Source: Globisporangium splendens (lineage: Eukaryota; Oomycota; Peronosporomycetes; Pythiales; Pythiaceae). Taken from it: 64,000 bases of DNA. Under the pieces are notes generated by a model. The model saw nothing but the letters and a program-made list of their open reading frames with translations. It was not told the origin of the DNA and did no database searches. Positions 21,688-32,259 of the stretch are shown in pieces; the stretch's first letter is position 1, and each line of letters starts with the position of its first letter. Where the stretch lies: assembly GCA_006386115.1 (NCBI GenBank), contig VFIW01000069.1:124001-188000 (forward strand), read 5' to 3'. The position numbers and the translations under genes are program-made.

Positions 21688-23526
21688 ATGACGGATCCCA
21701 TACCTGTGAAGCCGCGAGTAGACGACTCTACCAGTCATCATCGAGCTTCGTCGTCAACGCCGCCGTCTCGAATCAAACGCCGTGGCTCCGAGTCCCAAAT
21801 CGGCATTATCGAGGTCAGCAAGCAGAAGTACGACTCCCCTTTTGATGCGAGTCTCGCGGCTGTGCGCAAACGCACGCAGCACGAGAAACTCTGGGACCAC
21901 TTCGCGAAGTACGCGCTGCAGTTCTCGAGCGAAGACCCGACGCGGATGCGCGTCGCCAACGTGATCAAGCTTCTCCAGGATTGCGACGTCATCGACGGCT
22001 CGAGCACCGACGAAGCCGAGATGATCGAAAAAGATGTGTCGATCGTGTGCGAGTCGTTTCTCAAAAGCCACCCGAGCGATCGCAACGGTGGCACGTCCAA
22101 GAAACTCAGCTGTACCGCGTTCTTGGCACTGCTGAGCCATTTTGCAAAAATGGTAAAGAGATTGAAGTCAATGCCAGTGTTGAAATGTCTAAGACTCCGT
22201 TTAATGCGCTTGTTTGTTCTGCTCTGTTAGTCGGATGAGAAAGACCCGAGTCGCGCGTACGATTCCCTCGTGCGAACGTGCATTGAGCGGCAGCTCAAGC
22301 CAAGGTATGAGGGGAGAGAAGCCGCATCTTTTGCTTTTAACAGTGTTATTGGGCTGATCGCGTGTCAGCGAATGCTTCTAACTGATCTTATGATGTTGGC
22401 AGAGTCCGTGTGGCGCTGACAAAGGAGATTCAGGAATGCAAGAAGGTGCTGACGAGCTTTGACGAGCCACTGACCAAAGTACGTGATATGAATTTGTCTT
22501 GCTGAGCTCCATCCACGTAATGTCCTGATGCATTATTCGCGGATGTACACATCCATGTTACGATAATGGAAGATCTTTGGGTTCTACGCGAGTGTGACGC
22601 ATGCGAAACTGGAGAACCTCGAGCCAAAGACGGCGCTCGCGAGCCCACCGCACATGGGATACGCCGAGAGCGTCATCTTTGGTCGCATGTACGGGCTCAT
22701 CGCCCTGGGAGTGCTCACGACGACCGAGTTTGCGACGATCTACATCGACAGCCTGCCCAAGGCACCCCCGACCGAGTACGACCGCGTGATGACTTACCCG
22801 AGCTTCTGTGAGCTCCTCGTGAGGCTTTCACAAAAGGCGTGCCCAGACGCAAACATGGTCAGCGACAAGAGACTAAAGTACGTTAAATGCGTCAGGGTAA
22901 CGATGCTTCTGCAAGTACCAAAGGACTCACGATGGGATTGTTCTGGCATGCTTAGAGGTCTGTTCCAGCTCATGTGGCTCGCGTGTGCGTCGAATTCGCC
23001 GCGTGCGCTTAAGATCACGGACGTGCTCAAGATCGACCGTGTCGACGTCATGAAGGTGTTTCTGCTGCACTTTGAGAAGTTCTGGCGAAAAGAGCACTAC
23101 GAGTACGATTTCATCACATTAATGTCTGGTGGCAATTTCTGAGACTCAAAACTCTTGTATTTGTGGTGATGGTATTCTAGGAATTATGTGGGGAATCGCA
23201 CGAATCCCGATTCGTTCGGCAATACCGCCAGTGCAAGCGTAGATGCCGCCAGTGTCAATGCAAGCATCAGTGCCACTGCCAGTAGCAGGCTGTCACCTCC
23301 ACCTTCGCCTACACCCTCGAGTCGTCCGCCGATGCCGCGCAGACTGAGTCTGTGCGTGCAGACGTCGCCCAATGCCAAGAATCCGGACGCCAAGAGGACA
23401 CTGCAACGGCGATTCAGCATGCAACCGACGCCGACGTCACCACCGGCATCGCCTCCAATGGCGACGAAACAGAAGCCTAATTCGCCAGCGTCCGTCGTAG
23501 AGAGAGAAGCAGAGCATACCAAGTAA
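21688..23526 (+). CDS. Conserved hypothetical protein, helical, possibly EF-hand-like repeats
   Basis: Six exons: 21688-22152, 22231-22304, 22403-22478, 22573-22877, 22956-23123 and 23181-23526. All five introns are short (about 55-100 bp), with GT..AG borders and phases that agree, giving 477 aa. The start at 21688 is chosen because the upstream in-frame ATG at 21586 gives a low-complexity extension. Residues 1-45 are Ser/Pro-rich. Two helical segments each end in a similar pattern (LSCTAFLALLSHFAKM and YPSFCELLVRLSQKA), reminiscent of EF-hand-like helix pairs such as p25-alpha, but no calcium-binding loop is evident. The last ~110 residues are a Ser/Pro/Thr-rich tail. The function is not recognised. 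The gene converges on the RNA polymerase I gene with only 93 bp between stops. Confidence 0.72.
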
Positions 23527-23619
23527 CAGCAATATGACAAGGAAGGGCTGGCAATGTATTTGTGGTTCTATTATAAACTGGTAAGCTGGTTAAAAAGTGT
23601 CTCTCGCTAGTGGACAAAC

Positions 23620-26600
23620 TTATAATGCAATTGGCTGCAGCAGCGAGAAGCTGCCCGTGCCCACGCGTGGCGGTTGCCCCAGGATGATACGCGCCGACGG
23701 CGACTCGAGGCTGTCCGAGAGCCCGCCGAGCGCAGCCTGCGTCAGGAACTTCATCGACGTCTCGAACGTGATCTGCTGCATGGACGAACCCTTGTTGTTC
23801 ATGCCCATGCGGTTCAGCGGCATGTAGCCACCCTGGGTCGTCATGTAATCGGCCAACAAACTCAAGTGGCGCGGGTCGACACTGATACCGTACACGCCGA
23901 ACACGTCGTTGATCTGCTTGGAGATCGATGCGCGCGCAGCTTCGACACCATACGTTTGCAGCACTTGGTAAATATCGTTCGTCGCCAGCTGGTTCACGTC
24001 CAAGATGTCGTCAAACGCCCAGATCTCCTGGAAGTTGAGACCTTCAGTCTGGATGCATGGCGTCTCCTCCTGCGCATCGCCAATGCGCTGGTTGATCAGG
24101 TAGCATCGCGAGATACCAGGGCAGTGCTGAACGAGCACCTGCTTGGCCACACGCTCGACGATTGGCACCATCAACAGCGTCTTCGAGTGCGTCGGGAAGC
24201 GAAGGCGGAACTCCACAAAGTGTTCCTTCGTGTTGCGGCCGGCGTACATGAAGTACTTGTTCTTGCGCACACTGATCGGCACGTTGAGCGACTCGAGACC
24301 GTCGGCAACAAACGACTTGGTCTTCTTGCTACTCGACACGTTGCTGTCGTCCACGGCATCGCCTTCGTCGCCACTGGTGTTACCACCCGCGGTTTTGCTC
24401 TTCTTCTTCTTCTTCTTGTCATCGTCAGAATCCGAGTCCGAGTCCGAGTCCTGGGCATTCTGGATCTTCTTGTCTTCTTCGTCCATCTCGTAACCGTTGA
24501 CTTCGCCACGACTGCCAAAGCGCAGCGTGCCTTGCTCATCGTCGTCATCGTCGTCGTCGTCGTCGCCGCTCTTCTTCTTGGAAGCACCAGACGAAGCGCC
24601 GAAGCCAGCAAAGTTGTTGGTCTCGGCAGCCGTCACTGACACGCCGCTCTTCTTCATCTCGCGCGACAACACGGACAGCAACTTCTGGATGAAGCCCTTG
24701 CCGATGGCGTTGTACACGTCATCCGAGCTCAGACCAAAGGCCCTCTTGATGTACTTGAGCTTGAACAGCGTCAAGCGAATCGTGTAGTCACGTACCCAGA
24801 GGATGCCGTTCTCGCTCTTTAAGAACTCGTCCTTGACCGACACACCGCGCTGGTTGCTGATGAGTTCCGAAAGCGCGACCTGGTTCAACCGCTGCTCGAC
24901 TTCCTGGGCACGCACTTGAGCCTTGTCGTTCTTCAGCAACGGGATCGTCATCATCGGCGTCGACATCTTCTCACTCGCCGTCATGATGATCTCACGCAGA
25001 CGCGGGATACCGAGCGTGACGTTGGCGGCACCGTGACCAGCCAAGTGGAACGTGTTCAGCGTCATCTGCGTCGATGGCTCACCAATAGACTGCGCGCAGA
25101 GCACACCGACGTTCTCACCAGGGTTCGCCATGCTGCGCAGGTAGTTGACCCACACGAGCAACTGGAACGCGTCGGGGCTCACCGTGTGCTTGGTCATCAT
25201 CTTTTCGCGATCAATCTCCTCAACATCAGCGTCACCGCCGTGCTTCTTGGACTTTTTGCTCTTCTTGCTCTTGCTTTTCTTCTTCAGGTCCAGGCAGTTC
25301 GCAGGGTTGCGCTGGTTGTACTGCCAGAGCTTATCCTGGATGCGCTCCGAAACGCAGCCCACGTGCTGGTTGAGTTCGAGCTCTTGCATGACTGGATCAG
25401 CACGCACGACCTTGATCAGGTCGACGCGGCCCGACATGGCACGCGTGTTGTTCGTGGGCTTGCGCGACTTGAAAACCGTTGTGCGTGGCACGGCGAACGC
25501 CTTGAGACCCGTGTCCAGGTACTGGATATCGTACGTCGAGTCGCGGCCGTCTTCGTATTCCTGTGATAGCGCGAGAATCTCAGCGTCAAAGAAACCCTTT
25601 TCAATGTTGCCGCGCTTCCACTTGGTCTCGCCCTGCTTCAGGCGACGCGCCTGAACGTGCAGACCAGGCGTCAAGATCGACGTCGACTCGAAGTAGTTCT
25701 TGGACGTAGCCTCGCGCGCCTCAGCGTGGAGCTTGAGCGGCTTCATGATATCTAGCTTGGTGTGCGCGAAGAACTTGGCGTCGATGCCGTACTTGTGCGA
25801 GATACTGCGGTGGTTCATGGCCTGGAAGTTGAACTCCGAGTCCTTACCCGAGAGCATCGCGCTCAGCACCGGGTCGACACCGTCTTCGCCGTACAGGAAC
25901 TGCACGACGTTGCCTTCACAGCCACGCACCGTGTGATCGTAGTTCACCTGGAGATCCTCCAAGTGCTTCATCAGACAACGCTGGAGATACCCGCTTCGAC
26001 TCGTCTTGACAGCCGTATCGACGAGACCTTCACGGCCGGCCATACAGTGGTGGTAGTACTCCTGTGGACGCAAGCCCGTCAAGAAACGATCAGTAATGTA
26101 CCCACCGGCACGTGGGGCTGGGTCGAATGGCTCGTACGACGGCAGCGATCGGCCACTGCACAAAATCGGCACACGACGGCCTTCAAGAGCCTGCTGCCCG
26201 AGACCACACGAGATCTGCGAGTGATTCACCATGGAACCCTTGGCGCCCGTCAGCACCATGAGCGAGAAGCAGTTTGCTGGGAACGACTTAGTCTGGCCCG
26301 ATGGGAGACACGTCTTGATGATGTCACTGTTGGATCCATGTACCGTGCCCATCATGTGCGCATCGAGCGCCTTGGCGTTGTTTTCGGCGTCCGGACCAGA
26401 GAGCAACTCGCGCATGCGCCCGCGGATCTCCTCGCGCTCCTGCTCGTTCATGCGGCGCTTCTTTCCACCGTGTTCCTTCTCTTCCGACTCGCGCTTCGCC
26501 GCGAGCAGCTCCGTGAGTCCAGCGAACTCAGCGTACGCTTCTTCGCCGTTGAACACCGAGTCGTTGACCAACTTGCGACGACGCTTCTCGGCGTCCTTGT

Positions 26601-29097
26601 TCAGCGTCAGATCTTCCAATGCGCACGTGTGGCCAGCAAACTGTAGGTAGCAGGTAAACAGGCGACCGAGCGTCGTGAGCAAGTCGGCAGCGATGCGCGC
26701 GCCATAGATCTCGTAACACGCATGCACGAAACCGTGCATGGACGCACCGAATTGACTCTTGTCGAGCACACCCTGGAGCAATTCGCCATCCCGGAACACA
26801 ACAATGTGCTCGGCATTGCCGTTGCCGTACAGGTCGCCCTTGATCTTGGCCTTACTGTCGAGGTTGAGCGGTGGCAAGCCCTTGGTGAGGAGCTTGAGCA
26901 CCGACGTGATCACCTGCTTGCCCGTCCACAATTGCTTTGGCTTGAGGATCGCTGGCGGCACGATCTCGATATGCGCCTTCTCGACGCCCGCGTCCTCCAT
27001 GCTCGCCCAGGCAGAGTAGAGCAGCTGCATGTACATCTCCTTGGTCAGGAACGTGTCGCGCTGACTGAGTTTGACACCAGAGTCGACGTGATCCTGGATC
27101 AGACCACGCAGAGGCGAGCCATCGGTCGGCACCAAGTACTGGTGGTCGTTGGCCGCGATGTTGTACGCCTCAGAACGCGCGAGTTCGTTCTGTGGGAAGT
27201 GCATGTTCATCTCATCACCATCGAAATCGGCGTTGAACGTGTTACAGTTGGCATAGTGCATGCGGATCGTCTGCATCTTGGGGTTCGTGAGCACACGCGT
27301 GACGTGTGCCATCATACTCGGCTTGTGCAGCGTCGGCTGACGGTTCATGAGCACGACATCGCCGGTCTTCAAGTGGCGCCACACGCGCTTGACGCGGTTC
27401 TTGCTAGTGCCCTGTGCACTCGCCGAGCGCGTCAGCAGCGTCTTACTGATTGCTTCACGCTGGTGCAGCGTGCGTTTCTTCAAGTCGATCAAACGACCAG
27501 TCTCGGACTCGACAAAGTTCGCGCCTGGGTGCACATCAGGTCCGTTGATCACCAACTGGCGCATCTCTTCGACGTTCCATGGCGTCACCGGCTGTGGGTA
27601 CGTCAACGTCTTGGCGAAACGCAGCGGCACACCGATTTGGCTCGTACTGATGTACGGATCTGGCGAGATGACGGAACGCGCGGCGTAGTTGACACGCTTG
27701 CCCATCATGTGCTTACGGAAAAGACCTTCCTTCTTCTCAATCACTTGCTTGATACCCTGCGCGGCGTCCTGGTTCCCCTTGCTGCTGTCGACAAGCATGT
27801 TGACGTTGTTCTGCAACTCGGTCCACACCGCGAGCTTGCGCGCGAGGTTGATCTGCTTCTTCTCGTCAGCCGTGTCGTCGTCCTCGTCGGTCGTTTGCGC
27901 CTTTTGCTGTTGCTGCTGATCGTAGTAGTTGCCGTGCACGATGCTCTCACTGAGCGTGAGGATCTTCGACAAGTACGAATTCTGCGCGTGTTCAAACTGC
28001 TTGTCACCAAGGAACACTGGTGGACGGAAGCGCGATGGCGCGACCGGGATCACGTTCAGGAAAAACTTTCTCCATCCATCAGCCTTGGCCTGTGGGATGC
28101 GGCCGCTCGCAACGTTGCGGTCGCCAAAGAGCAATTCCATGAGCCTGTCTTCGTTCTTCCACATCAATTGCAATTGCGACTGCACTTCCAATGGAGGGAG
28201 ATACTTGGCGCGCGACGACGTGTCTTCTGTCGCAGCGTACTTGCTCTTGCGGTTGCTGTCGTCGTCCGAGTCGGAATCATCCGAGTCGTCGCTGCCCATG
28301 CGGGCGTCGTTGTCCGACACGTTGCCGTTCATCGTATCGAGCGCCGACGCGACCGTGAGATTCTTGGAGCGGTTCACCTTGCGCGAGCGCGCACTGAGAC
28401 CCTTGAGGAAGATCTTGGAGTTGGAGTCCTGACGGATGCCTGGCGAGATGGCGCCACAGTTTTCACACTTGGCCTTGACGCCCTTGAAAAATTCCGTCGC
28501 GAGCTTCTCACGCATCACTTCCGAAGAGCGTGGGAGCGGACGGATCTTGCCACCGTTGCCCGCATTCATCTGCGAGAGCGCGAGGCGTTCAAATTCATCG
28601 AGAATCGCTTGCTGACGTTGGAACGTGCGCTGTGGAGGTTCGTCTTCGACGCCGTTGCGCTGCTCCAGGAGCTCCGAGAGCGAGCGCGCTTCCTCGTCAA
28701 AGCCATTGTCGATCAAGAGGATCTTGACGCGCAGCACGCGCGAGCGCGCCGACGCGATGCGGAACTTGTGGCACGTGAAGCACTTGCGCTTGAGCAAGTT
28801 GAGCATGTGGCCAAACAAAACAGGGTTGTACACGGGCACGGGGAGCTCAATGTGGCCCAAGTGGCCCGGGCACTCCTTCTGCGTCTGGTGGCACGTCGGA
28901 CAGATCATGTTGAAGTCCACGGGGCCCATGGCCGGGTCGTAGAGACCGCCGATGACCGGGTTGTTGAGCGAGTCGAAGGACATGCGGCTCGTGATCTGCT
29001 TGACACTCAGGTCGCGGATCTCGGCGTCGCTGTAGAAGCCAAAGCCGACCTCCGACACCTCATAGCGCAGAATCGTCTGGTCCGTCGCCGACTCCAT
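23620..29097 (-). CDS. RPA1: DNA-directed RNA polymerase I largest subunit
   Basis: A single 1,825-codon exon. It encodes the beta'-like catalytic subunit of RNA polymerase I, which transcribes the large rRNA precursor in the nucleolus. Near the N-terminus is the clamp zinc site (CPTCHQTQKECPGHLGH). The active-site loop NADFDGDEMN starts at residue 622, with the three Mg-binding Asp at 624, 626 and 628. The bridge-helix/trigger-loop area contains GVLCAQSIGEPSTQMTLNTF and the Pol I-type GIPRLREIIMTASEKMSTP. There is no YSPTSPS C-terminal domain, and acidic/lysine-rich inserts (polyAsp around residue 1515, KKKKKK near 1560) sit where Pol I has its acidic linker; both rule out Pol II. Another charged insert (KKKSKSKKSKKSKK) lies near residue 1280. 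The length fits the family (about 1,650-1,850 aa). The frame is intact. Confidence 0.97.
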   Translation of the reverse strand: MESATDQTILRYEVSEVGFGFYSDAEIRDLSVKQITSRMSFDSLNNPVIGGLYDPAMGPVDFNMICPTCHQTQKECPGHLGHIELPVPVYNPVLFGHMLNLLKRKCFTCHKFRIASARSRVLRVKILLIDNGFDEEARSLSELLEQRNGVEDEPPQRTFQRQQAILDEFERLALSQMNAGNGGKIRPLPRSSEVMREKLATEFFKGVKAKCENCGAISPGIRQDSNSKIFLKGLSARSRKVNRSKNLTVASALDTMNGNVSDNDARMGSDDSDDSDSDDDSNRKSKYAATEDTSSRAKYLPPLEVQSQLQLMWKNEDRLMELLFGDRNVASGRIPQAKADGWRKFFLNVIPVAPSRFRPPVFLGDKQFEHAQNSYLSKILTLSESIVHGNYYDQQQQQKAQTTDEDDDTADEKKQINLARKLAVWTELQNNVNMLVDSSKGNQDAAQGIKQVIEKKEGLFRKHMMGKRVNYAARSVISPDPYISTSQIGVPLRFAKTLTYPQPVTPWNVEEMRQLVINGPDVHPGANFVESETGRLIDLKKRTLHQREAISKTLLTRSASAQGTSKNRVKRVWRHLKTGDVVLMNRQPTLHKPSMMAHVTRVLTNPKMQTIRMHYANCNTFNADFDGDEMNMHFPQNELARSEAYNIAANDHQYLVPTDGSPLRGLIQDHVDSGVKLSQRDTFLTKEMYMQLLYSAWASMEDAGVEKAHIEIVPPAILKPKQLWTGKQVITSVLKLLTKGLPPLNLDSKAKIKGDLYGNGNAEHIVVFRDGELLQGVLDKSQFGASMHGFVHACYEIYGARIAADLLTTLGRLFTCYLQFAGHTCALEDLTLNKDAEKRRRKLVNDSVFNGEEAYAEFAGLTELLAAKRESEEKEHGGKKRRMNEQEREEIRGRMRELLSGPDAENNAKALDAHMMGTVHGSNSDIIKTCLPSGQTKSFPANCFSLMVLTGAKGSMVNHSQISCGLGQQALEGRRVPILCSGRSLPSYEPFDPAPRAGGYITDRFLTGLRPQEYYHHCMAGREGLVDTAVKTSRSGYLQRCLMKHLEDLQVNYDHTVRGCEGNVVQFLYGEDGVDPVLSAMLSGKDSEFNFQAMNHRSISHKYGIDAKFFAHTKLDIMKPLKLHAEAREATSKNYFESTSILTPGLHVQARRLKQGETKWKRGNIEKGFFDAEILALSQEYEDGRDSTYDIQYLDTGLKAFAVPRTTVFKSRKPTNNTRAMSGRVDLIKVVRADPVMQELELNQHVGCVSERIQDKLWQYNQRNPANCLDLKKKSKSKKSKKSKKHGGDADVEEIDREKMMTKHTVSPDAFQLLVWVNYLRSMANPGENVGVLCAQSIGEPSTQMTLNTFHLAGHGAANVTLGIPRLREIIMTASEKMSTPMMTIPLLKNDKAQVRAQEVEQRLNQVALSELISNQRGVSVKDEFLKSENGILWVRDYTIRLTLFKLKYIKRAFGLSSDDVYNAIGKGFIQKLLSVLSREMKKSGVSVTAAETNNFAGFGASSGASKKKSGDDDDDDDDDEQGTLRFGSRGEVNGYEMDEEDKKIQNAQDSDSDSDSDDDKKKKKKSKTAGGNTSGDEGDAVDDSNVSSSKKTKSFVADGLESLNVPISVRKNKYFMYAGRNTKEHFVEFRLRFPTHSKTLLMVPIVERVAKQVLVQHCPGISRCYLINQRIGDAQEETPCIQTEGLNFQEIWAFDDILDVNQLATNDIYQVLQTYGVEAARASISKQINDVFGVYGISVDPRHLSLLADYMTTQGGYMPLNRMGMNNKGSSMQQITFETSMKFLTQAALGGLSDSLESPSARIILGQPPRVGTGSFSLLQPIAL

Positions 29098-29818
29098 GGC
29101 GCTGCACTAGCTGGGTGTATGCGCTCGTCACTGGAGAAGGAGAGAGAGCGCTTGCACGAGCTTCGAGCGTCCGTCGTGTGCCTCTTTGCGCGGAAATCCA
29201 ATGGTGTGCGCCGCGCCTGTGGTTGCGCCTTTGGAATGGCGACGCGACCGGTTCTGTAACCAGTCAACTGGTGGCTCCCCTTTTCCACCAATAACAGACG
29301 ATATCTATTAATATTCGCCAATAATGTATGGATACTTTAAAATATGCATTTATATTGGTGGTAAATGTGCATTTGCAGTCATCTAGTCACTAAAGTGAAG
29401 CGACATGGCTGCACTTTCTGAGAGGGACGGTGAGCAGTGAAACGAAGATGGGTGGGGGACGCGTGCAGGATCGTGGAAGGATTCCTTCTTACGTCAGCCC
29501 GTCAACCGCGCGCTCTCCGTCTTCTTCCAGATGTGATCCATCCGTTGGGAGTGTGAGTGCTTGTCTGTGGTGTGCGCTTGTGGCCAATGCTTAATGGAAC
29601 AATACCCGATCCACTAGTCTCCAGGACATTGCGTTTTTTGCCACAACGTCCCCTCGAATATCGTCAACTCAATGGAAAAACAGAAAACTACACCTTCTCG
29701 TTCTCATTCTCCACGCATTGCTGGGTACACTTATAAAAAAATCAGTGTTCACCTTCCATTTGGTTGCAGATCCCTTCATGTATGGTGGTTGGTCTCACTT
29801 TCTCCTACTTTTCTGAGC
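29098..29818. other. Intergenic region, RPA1 upstream / immunophilin downstream
   Basis: About 720 bases between two co-oriented minus-strand genes. It contains the promoter of the Pol I gene and the 3' end of the immunophilin gene. The central part (29300-29400) is AT-rich. No coding frame or RNA gene was recognised. Confidence 0.55.
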
Positions 29819-31396
29819 CTATGGCGATTGGGACTCGACCATGCCCGAGTCCGCGATCACCACTGGAAGCACAGGCTTGTCGCCCTTGTCCGTCTCCAAA
29901 TTTTCAATGCGCGTGATGATATCGAGCCCTTCGACCACCTTGCCGAACACCACGTGCTTGCCGTCGAGGTGCGGCGTCGGCACCGTCGTGATGAAGAACT
30001 GCGAGCCGTTCGTGCCTGGACCCGCGTTCGCCATCGACAGCAGACCCGCCTCCGTGTGCTTCAAGCGGAAGTTCTCGTCGGGGAACTTCTCGCCGTAGAT
30101 GCTCTCGCCGCCCGTGCCGTCGCCGCGCGTGAAGTCGCCACCTTGGATCATAAAGTTCTTGATCACGCGGTGGAAAGTACTGCCCTTGTAGTGCAACGGT
30201 TGGCCCGTCGAGCAGTTGCCCTTTTCGCCCGTGCACAGTGCGCGGAAGTTCTCCGCGGTCTTCGGGGTGATGTCCTTGAACAACTGCATGACGACGCGAC
30301 CCGCGTCCTCTTCGCCAATCTTGATGTCAAAGAACACCTTTGGGTTGTTTGGGTCCAAAACCGGTTCGCCTTCGACCGCCGACTTGTCGTCGTACATCGA
30401 CACCTTGTTGAATAAGCCGCCAAAGACCGACTTCTCCTTCTCACGAGCCTCCTTCATCTTCTTCTTCAGCACTTCGAGCTCACGACGCACTTCACGGTTC
30501 GCTGGGTCGAGTTTGCCCGCCGCGACAAAGTCTTCCTTGGCGCGGTCCAACTCGTTCAGGTTCATGCGGCCGACACCACGACGGAACAGCGCCTTAACGC
30601 TCTTCGCGTCGTTCTTGAGCGCCTTCGTCGCGAGCGACACGGCTTCCGCGTAGTCCTCGATCTTCAGGTAGGACATCGCGCCGTTCAGGTAGCACGTCGT
30701 CTGCAGCTCCTTCATGACCTTCTTGTCGTCCTCGGCCACATCGTACAGGTCCTCCATGTAGCTCGCGGCTTCGTTGTACTTGTGGACAGCGTCCCAGTAC
30801 TTCTTTTCCTTGAAGAGCGCGTTGCCCTGGTCCTTGAGCGACGTGCACTCGGCGATCTTCTCCTCCGTGTCCATCTCCCAGATCTCCTTCTTCTTGGCGT
30901 TGTAGCCCAGGAGCTCAACGTCGAACTTGAGCGTCGCGTTCGGCGGGATCTTCGGAGGCGAGCCGTTCTCGCCGTACGCGTACTCGGGCTTGCACGTCAG
31001 CACGGCTTTCTCGCCCACCTTCATCGTCGCAAACGCCAGATCCCACGCCTTGATCACGTTGCCCTTGCCGAGCACAAACTAACAGAAATTCATATGCAAA
31101 TACCAAATCAGTTGATGCAGAATGCAGGAATTTGAGGCTGAGCTGCATAAACGCACCTTGAACTCCGTGTTGCGGTCGCGGGAGCTGTCAAACTTGGTGC
31201 CGTCCAAGAGCGTGCCCGTGTAGTGCGCTATCAAGCGTAAAACAAGCGCGTTTGTCAGTCCTGACTAACCAATCGCAACCACAAAGCCTCCATACCATTC
31301 AATCGTACCTCGCACTTCGTATCCGTTTGGCGGGATGCCGCCCGATCCCTCTTGGTAGATATCCTTCAACACGCCGCCGTCGCCAGAGAGATCCAT
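29819..31396 (-). CDS. Dual immunophilin: FKBP - TPR - cyclophilin fusion
   Basis: Three exons: 31396-31309, 31227-31157 and 31078-29819. Introns are GT..AG and phases agree; the product is 472 aa. Residues 1-110 form an FKBP-type prolyl isomerase ([46 protein letters not shown]). Residues ~125-260 hold three TPRs with carboxylate-clamp residues for an Hsp90 EEVD tail ([35 protein letters not shown]). Residues ~290-470 are a cyclophilin with catalytic Arg ([15 protein letters not shown]) and [17 protein letters not shown]. The cyclosporin-contacting Trp is His here (PTPHLDGKH), as in CyP40, which predicts weak drug binding. FKBP-TPR-CyP proteins are a rare dual class first described in Toxoplasma. 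Likely a cytosolic Hsp90 co-chaperone. Confidence 0.95.
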
Positions 31397-32259
31397 CGCT
31401 GTTGCTGTCGTTTGTTAAAGTAATGTAGCTGTTGCATGCATATATATAGAGAGAGAGAGACGTAACAGGGAAATATATCAGCAACACATGTCTCTGCAGG
31501 GCTTCAAACACACGCACACACACAATCGCATGCGCTGACCTCGTCGAGTGCTGTGTCTTGCTGGGCGTCAATTCCGTACTGACCAGCATTTTGCAGACGG
31601 AGCCAAGTCCATCGAACGCTCGCCTGAGTGCATGGAAGAAAAAAGATACCGAGGTTTTTTCGAGCAGGCTGTGAGAAAGTCAAAGCGACGGCTAGAAAAA
31701 GGACAGCTCAACGGCTACCCTCTGCTGCACGTCGAAAATGCTCAGTTAACCAGTTTGTGAAGGGAATAATTTATCGGAAGACAATACACTTCTGGCAAGA
31801 ATATAACACTCTCGGTGCAGGATTGTCCACTTGAGATGAAACAAAACAATACAGTTATGCAGGTATCTCCAATGCAAGGCTTTGCAAAGGTCTCCTGACC
31901 TCATTCTGGAAAACGAGGTTTTTCTACAACTGCTATCTGAGGGAGTGAACTCCAACTCCAGGAAAGCCTCCGTGCGCACTTAACGCTTCAGTGCGGACTT
32001 GAGCGAATGTTCTGGAAAGCAAACACCCCACATCCGGTTATAGAGAGCGACTTAACCATATCAAATACACGCAGTCCAGTTAACTAACGGGATCTGAAAA
32101 AAATGCGAAAATGACACGTAAATGTATGTCGACTGTCTGTGGTCTCTCGCCTTTATGTTTTCTATGAATCTGGGACTCATGTTCTTGTGCCATCACTAAT
32201 GTTCGCTCTCAATCGGCACGCCCGCCAAAGAGCCCAACGCATCTCCAGCTCCTCCTCCT
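31397..32259. other. Intergenic region with short GA repeat
   Basis: About 860 bases upstream of the immunophilin gene and downstream of the phospholipase B-like gene. It contains a (TA)/(GA) microsatellite near 31440-31460. No convincing coding frame or RNA gene; the small frames here lack recognisable content. Confidence 0.5.
31441..31460. repeat. (TA)n(GA)n microsatellite
   Basis: A TA run passing directly into a GA run, about 45-64 bases upstream of the immunophilin ATG. Confidence 0.9.

Noticed and set aside
23620..29097. Assignment as RNA polymerase II or III largest subunit
   Set aside because: There is no C-terminal heptad domain, and the acidic inserts and Pol I-type sequence around the bridge helix and trigger loop fit RPA1.
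26722..29259. 845-codon plus-strand frame opposite RPA1
   Set aside because: It is antisense to the strongly conserved Pol I subunit, is rich in Arg/His/Val/Leu, and lacks any domain; it is a by-product of the codon usage of the real gene.
29672..30415. 247-codon plus-strand frame opposite the immunophilin gene
   Set aside because: Shadow of the cyclophilin/TPR coding strand; no recognisable content.
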